DNA of 64,000 nt from VRUE01 sp963807425 (lineage in GTDB: Bacteria; Actinomycetota; Thermoleophilia; Solirubrobacterales; 70-9). The translations under genes and the position numbers were made by a program. This document shows positions 61,114 through 64,000 of the stretch, piece after piece (positions within the stretch are counted from its first letter, which is position 1; every line of letters begins with the position of its first letter). The notes below the pieces were generated by a model. The model was not told the DNA's origin, searched no databases, and worked only from the letters and a program-made list of their open reading frames with translations. Location: NCBI GenBank assembly GCA_963807425.1, contig CAWEBZ010000010.1, positions 124,001 to 188,000 on the forward strand, given 5' to 3'.

Positions 61114-62951
61114 ATCGCGCACTCTCCCTCGCCCCTCTCGACTTTGTAGGGGCTGGAGCGGTTCCAGTCGATGAACTCCTGCATCGTCTCGAGGCTGAAC
61201 TCGGCCGGCAGGGTCAAGTCCTTGACCTCTTCTTCGAAGCGAGCGGCGCCGATCCGCTCGGCGAGAACGTTGAACTCCTCATCGCCGGAGCGCTCTGCCT
61301 CGTACAGCCGCACCCAGCGCTCGACCGCCTCGGGCACGCGCTTGGCCGGCAGCCGCGACTTCAGCCGCGTGCCGAAGATCACCTCGCCACCCTCGTAGCG
61401 GCCACCGATATGCGGGATGTAGGCGGGGATCTGGCGCTCGCCGATCTTCAGCGAGGCTCCGTAGAAGCCGATGTTGGCGATGTGGTGCTGGCTGCAGCCG
61501 TTCGGGCAGCCGCTCATCTTGATGTGGATCTTGCGGGTCAGCTCGTCGCTGATCTCCATCGCCTGGAGACGCTCCTTGATCGCCCGGTTGAGGCCCATCG
61601 AGCTGGTGATCCCCATCTTGCAGCTGTCGGTGCCGGGGCAGCTGACCACGTCGGTGATCTCGTCGGCGCCGGCCTCGTCGAGACCGAGCTCACCGAGCCG
61701 CTGCCAGACGTCGTAGAGCGCCTCGTCGCGCACCCAGCGCAGAACCAGGTTCTGCTGCACGGTGCTGCGCGCGTAGCCACCGGTGAAGTCGCGCATGATC
61801 GCGGCCAGGCCGCGGAACTGCTCCGGAGTCAGGTCGCCGCGCTCGATCTTCACCTCGACCGCGGAGAAGCCCTCTTGCCGCTGCGCCTGCACGTTGCCTT
61901 CGACGAAACGGTCGAACTGGGAGCGGTCGCCGTTGGGCGAGGCCGCGGCCGGCGGCACCGCCGGGGCGTTGGCCTGCTCGTCGTCCTCGAAGCGCAGGCG
62001 CTCGACCAGCTCGGCGTCGAAGTCTCTTTCGGCGACCCAGTCGCCCTCGAGCTCCGCGTCGACCTGCTCGCGGAAGGCATCGATGCCGATCTTGTCGATC
62101 AGGACCTTGATCCGGGCGCGGGCGCGGTTGACGCGCAGCCACTCCTGCCGGTCGAAGATGCGCAGCACGGCCTCGGAGACCTTGAGGTAGTCGCCGTTGT
62201 CGGCCTCGACGAAGTCGTAGAGCGTCGGCGCGACGCGGGCCATGATCGAGGTGCCGCCGCCGACGCGGATCTCGAAGCCCTTGACCCCGTCGCGTTCGCG
62301 CGAGAGGAAGGCGACGTCGTGGATGCCGGTGATCGCGCGGTCCTCGTCAGAGCCGCTGAAGGCGGTCTTGATCTTGCGCGGCATCAACTGCGTCGTCGGG
62401 TGGCGGACGAAGTAGCGGGCGTAGGCACCGGCGTAGGGGGTCGGGTCGAAGATCTCGTCGGGCGCGACGCCGGCCCAGGGATCGCCGGTGACGTTGCGCA
62501 CCGTGTTGCCGCAGCCCTCGCGCGAGGAGAGGTCGGCCTCGGCGATCTCGCGCAGCAGCGACTCCATGTCGCGCAGCGGGATGTGGTGGATCTGAATGTT
62601 CTGCCGGGTGGTGATGTGGCCCTTGTCGAGCGGGGCGTACTTCTCGACCACGCTGGCGAAGGCCTCCATCTGCTGCGGGGTGACGCCGCCGAAGGGAAGC
62701 TTCACCCGCACCATCTGCACGTCGGGCTGGCGCTGGCCGTAGACGCCCTGCTTGAGGCGGAAGCCGATGAACTCGTCCTCGGGGATCTTGCCGGCGAGGA
62801 ACGTCTCGGCTTCGTTGTCGAAGTCATCGAACTCGCGCTCGATGATCGGGATGATGTGCCCGGGGACGTTGCGATAGGTCTCCGGGTTCTCCAGACTGCC
62901 GGTGCGGCCCTTGCCCCGCTGCTCCTTCTGCTGGTCTACGGCTACCTCCAC
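61110..62951 (-). CDS. sir: Ferredoxin-type sulfite reductase (siroheme, 4Fe-4S)
   Basis: The 613-residue protein has two ferredoxin-like repeats and siroheme domains: THE N-terminal RVKLPFGGVTPQQMEAF and HITTRQNIQIHHIPL, EGCGNTVRNVTGDPWAG, then VVSCPGTDSCKMG and KMSGCPNGCSQHHIANIGFYG, which give the four cluster Cys. Homologues reduce sulfite or nitrite; the cysH-sat-cysC context points to sulfite. It is the first gene of the operon, with a Gln/Lys-rich start (VDQQKEQRGKGR). Confidence 0.93.
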   Translation of the reverse strand: MEVAVDQQKEQRGKGRTGSLENPETYRNVPGHIIPIIEREFDDFDNEAETFLAGKIPEDEFIGFRLKQGVYGQRQPDVQMVRVKLPFGGVTPQQMEAFASVVEKYAPLDKGHITTRQNIQIHHIPLRDMESLLREIAEADLSSREGCGNTVRNVTGDPWAGVAPDEIFDPTPYAGAYARYFVRHPTTQLMPRKIKTAFSGSDEDRAITGIHDVAFLSRERDGVKGFEIRVGGGTSIMARVAPTLYDFVEADNGDYLKVSEAVLRIFDRQEWLRVNRARARIKVLIDKIGIDAFREQVDAELEGDWVAERDFDAELVERLRFEDDEQANAPAVPPAAASPNGDRSQFDRFVEGNVQAQRQEGFSAVEVKIERGDLTPEQFRGLAAIMRDFTGGYARSTVQQNLVLRWVRDEALYDVWQRLGELGLDEAGADEITDVVSCPGTDSCKMGITSSMGLNRAIKERLQAMEISDELTRKIHIKMSGCPNGCSQHHIANIGFYGASLKIGERQIPAYIPHIGGRYEGGEVIFGTRLKSRLPAKRVPEAVERWVRLYEAERSGDEEFNVLAERIGAARFEEEVKDLTLPAEFSLETMQEFIDWNRSSPYKVERGEGECAI

Positions 62952-62990
62952 GCTGTGGAAAATAGCAAAACCTGACAGGGATTAGGGTAT

Positions 62991-63374
62991 TTAGCTTGGA
63001 GGCAGCCTTTCCTCAGCGTGGAGGATGGCCGAAGCCTCGCCTGACTCGGCCACCTGGCCCCCCTCGGGCTCGAGTGGCAGATCCGCCTCGGCCCAGCCGA
63101 CGATGCCCTCGCTCAGCTTCGCCGCGTCGTACCCCTCCGCGGCAAGCGCTTCGGCGGCCATCGTCGAGCGGTTGCCGCCGCGGCAGTAGAGGACGACGGG
63201 GCGATCCTTGTCGATCTCCCCGACCCGTTCGCTCAGCTCCGCGAGAGGCAGGTGCTTGGCACCGGCGATGCGGCCCATCTCCCACTCGTGCTCGGCACGC
63301 ACGTCGATCAGCTGCGCACCGTCGTCGATCAGCTTCTGGGCCTCGTCGCGCGAGACCTCACGAGCGTCGCTCAT
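62991..63374 (-). CDS. Single-domain rhodanese
   Basis: The 127-residue protein has a rhodanese fold: QLIDVRAEHEWEMGRIAGAKHLPL and the active-site loop VLYCRGGNRS with Cys64. It moves sulfane sulfur to an acceptor. It lies 39 bases upstream of the sulfite reductase gene on the same strand, so it may be part of the same regulon or transcript. Its C-terminal extension (EPEGGQVAESGEASAIL) is not part of the domain. Confidence 0.9.
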   Translation of the reverse strand: MSDAREVSRDEAQKLIDDGAQLIDVRAEHEWEMGRIAGAKHLPLAELSERVGEIDKDRPVVLYCRGGNRSTMAAEALAAEGYDAAKLSEGIVGWAEADLPLEPEGGQVAESGEASAILHAEERLPPS

Positions 63375-63389
63375 AGAACCCCCCGTTCG

Positions 63390-63442
63390 GGATCAAATCG
63401 CCACGGACTCGAACCCCCGGCGATCACCGTGTCGATTTGACC
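63390..63442. repeat. Long stable hairpin between dodecin and rhodanese genes
   Basis: Arms 63390-63406 and 63427-63442 pair over about 15 base pairs with one bulge and one mismatch, closing a 20-base loop. The arm contains CAAATCG/CGATTTG and CCACGG/CCGTG blocks. It starts a few bases after the dodecin stop. No T run follows on the minus strand, so a stability or attenuator role is as likely as termination. Confidence 0.6.
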
Positions 63443-63447
63443 ACTCA

Positions 63448-63657
63448 CTAGTCGATGTCCGTGCCCTCGATCAGGAAGGCGACACGCACGTGGGCGCGGT
63501 ACTCGTCGAGGTTCTCGCCGCGGATGCCGGTCGAGACGATGTCGACGGCGCGGATGTTTCGCAGCGTGCCCTGAGCCTGGCTCAGCGCCTGTTTCGCCGC
63601 GTCGTCGGTCGATGTTTTCGAGCTTCCGACCAGCTCGATGATCTTCACGACAGCCAT
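63448..63657 (-). CDS. Dodecin flavin-binding protein
   Basis: The 69-residue protein (MAVVKIIELVGSSKTSTDDAAKQAL...RVAFLIEGTDID) has the dodecin signatures VKIIELVGSS and the central beta strands DIVSTGIRGENLDEYRAHVRVAF. Dodecins form hollow dodecamers that store riboflavin or FMN, or CoA in some. A GGAGGAAA ribosome site precedes the ATG and lies inside the end of the upstream gene, with which it overlaps by 13 bases. Confidence 0.94.
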   Translation of the reverse strand: MAVVKIIELVGSSKTSTDDAAKQALSQAQGTLRNIRAVDIVSTGIRGENLDEYRAHVRVAFLIEGTDID

Positions 63658-63839
63658 CTGTTTCCTCCTTGTGGGTCGTCGACAGCGCCCTTCGCGCTGA
63701 CGCCTTCGAGCAGCGCAGCTCGCTGCCAGGGACCGATCGTCGTCTCTTCGCCGGCGACACCGGGCGCGGTCTCAGCCTCGAACTGGGCGATTGCCGCCGC
63801 GATTGCCGCAGCCTCGTCCTCACTCGCGTTCGGGGCCAT
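63645..63839 (-). CDS. Acyl-CoA carboxylase epsilon-like small subunit
   Basis: The 64-residue protein has an N-terminal helix rich in Ala and Glu (NASEDEAAAIAAAIAQFEAE), a linker, and WQRAALLEGVSA. This resembles AccE/PccE epsilon subunits that bridge carboxylase alpha and beta subunits in actinobacteria. The assignment rests on a short pattern. No carboxyltransferase gene is next to it within the window. It overlaps the dodecin start, suggesting coupled translation. Confidence 0.55.
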   Translation of the reverse strand: MAPNASEDEAAAIAAAIAQFEAETAPGVAGEETTIGPWQRAALLEGVSAKGAVDDPQGGNRWLS

Positions 63840-63853
63840 GCTCGAAGCCTAGT

Positions 63854-64000
63854 TCAAGCGTTCGCCAGGCACTCCGCCTCAGCTAAGCCAAGGTGAGGCG
63901 CAAGGGCAAATACCGTGAGGTCCGGCAGCAGCTTCTCGAGCTCCTCCGCTTCGCCCGCCATTACCCGATGGACGATCACGGACACGACGCCTCCCGCCGA
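63854..64000 (-). CDS. C-terminal fragment of an unidentified protein
   Basis: The minus strand is open from the window edge to a TGA at 63854-63856 and encodes 48 residues (VVSVIVHRVMAGEAEELEKLLPDL...ECLANA) with an amphipathic helical pattern. The codon bias is coding-like but short. I recognise no family. It would be upstream of and cotranscribed with the epsilon-like gene, 14 bases away. Confidence 0.4.
   Translation of the reverse strand, partial: SAGGVVSVIVHRVMAGEAEELEKLLPDLTVFALAPHLGLAEAECLANA

Noticed and set aside
60603..62975. A 790-codon plus-strand open frame opposite sulfite reductase
   Set aside because: Antisense shadow of sir; the minus strand has siroheme and cluster motifs.
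63402..63430. Possible tRNA gene
   Set aside because: Only a T-arm-like loop is present; no D arm, anticodon arm or acceptor stem can be formed.

Overview
The window reads as chromosome of a very GC-rich actinobacterium, most likely class Thermoleophilia (Solirubrobacterales-like). The support is strong GC bias at third codon positions, a fused PafB-PafC regulator, an ECF sigma / RskA-type anti-sigma pair, an acyl-CoA carboxylase epsilon-like protein, a DtxR-family regulator with TTAGG-type iron operators, and Htaa-domain haem proteins. The taxon is inference. No prophage, insertion sequence, CRISPR array or rRNA was seen; one tRNA (Phe) is present. Genes are tightly packed, many overlap by 1-26 bases, and no gene-free stretch exceeds about 190 bases.

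Layout. 0-14.5 kb: surface-polysaccharide locus. It holds a secreted beta-propeller, rmlC-rmlB-rmlD-rmlA for dTDP-rhamnose, an FkbM methyltransferase, a Wzx-like flippase, an O-antigen-ligase-like protein, a DegT aminotransferase, a GtrB-like glycosyltransferase, a fused acetyltransferase/3,4-ketoisomerase (with RmlA and RmlB this predicts dTDP-3-acetamido-3,6-dideoxyhexose), a GT-C-like membrane protein and a secreted glycosidase. 14.6-33.8 kb: mixed housekeeping and envelope genes: acyltransferase 3, a GlxA-type regulator facing a DJ-1/PfpI protein, a DUF1906 protein, penicillin acylase, an MBL hydrolase, PafBC, a YhaM-like nuclease, a cupredoxin, an M15 peptidase, an FAH protein, tRNA-Phe, a GH15 protein, an MrfA-like helicase and FolP. 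33.8-43.8 kb: HAD hydrolase, DtxR regulator, an operon of two ferritin-like proteins plus sigma/anti-sigma, a second cupredoxin, an aminotransferase, sucCD and a haloacid dehalogenase. 43.9-48.4 kb: sulfatase, biotin-dependent carboxylase alpha subunit and a PHP protein.

48.4-56.9 kb is the most interesting region: an apparent nine-gene haem acquisition operon behind a tandem TTAGG-N4-CCTAA operator. It encodes an IsdG/MhuD-like haem-degrading monooxygenase, an HmuTUV-type ABC importer, two Htaa-domain haem binders, a PKD-domain membrane-anchored protein, a MotA/TolQ/ExbB-type proton channel and a DUF2149 protein with an ExbD/TolR-like topology. A PMF-driven motor placed with Htaa proteins and no TonB receptor suggests an energised haem relay that I do not recognise as described. 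56.9-64 kb: an NHL-repeat surface protein, a large nested inverted repeat, the sulfate assimilation operon (sir-cysH-sat-cysC), a rhodanese, dodecin and an epsilon-like subunit.

Caveat: at least 25 single-base indels, mostly extra bases in short homopolymers, break otherwise well conserved frames (9.0-11.4, 34.1, 41.9-47.2, 50.9-55.0 kb). Net length modulo 3 agrees with the inferred indels in every gene where I could fix both ends. I treat them as probable sequencing errors and give the full spans of the inferred genes.
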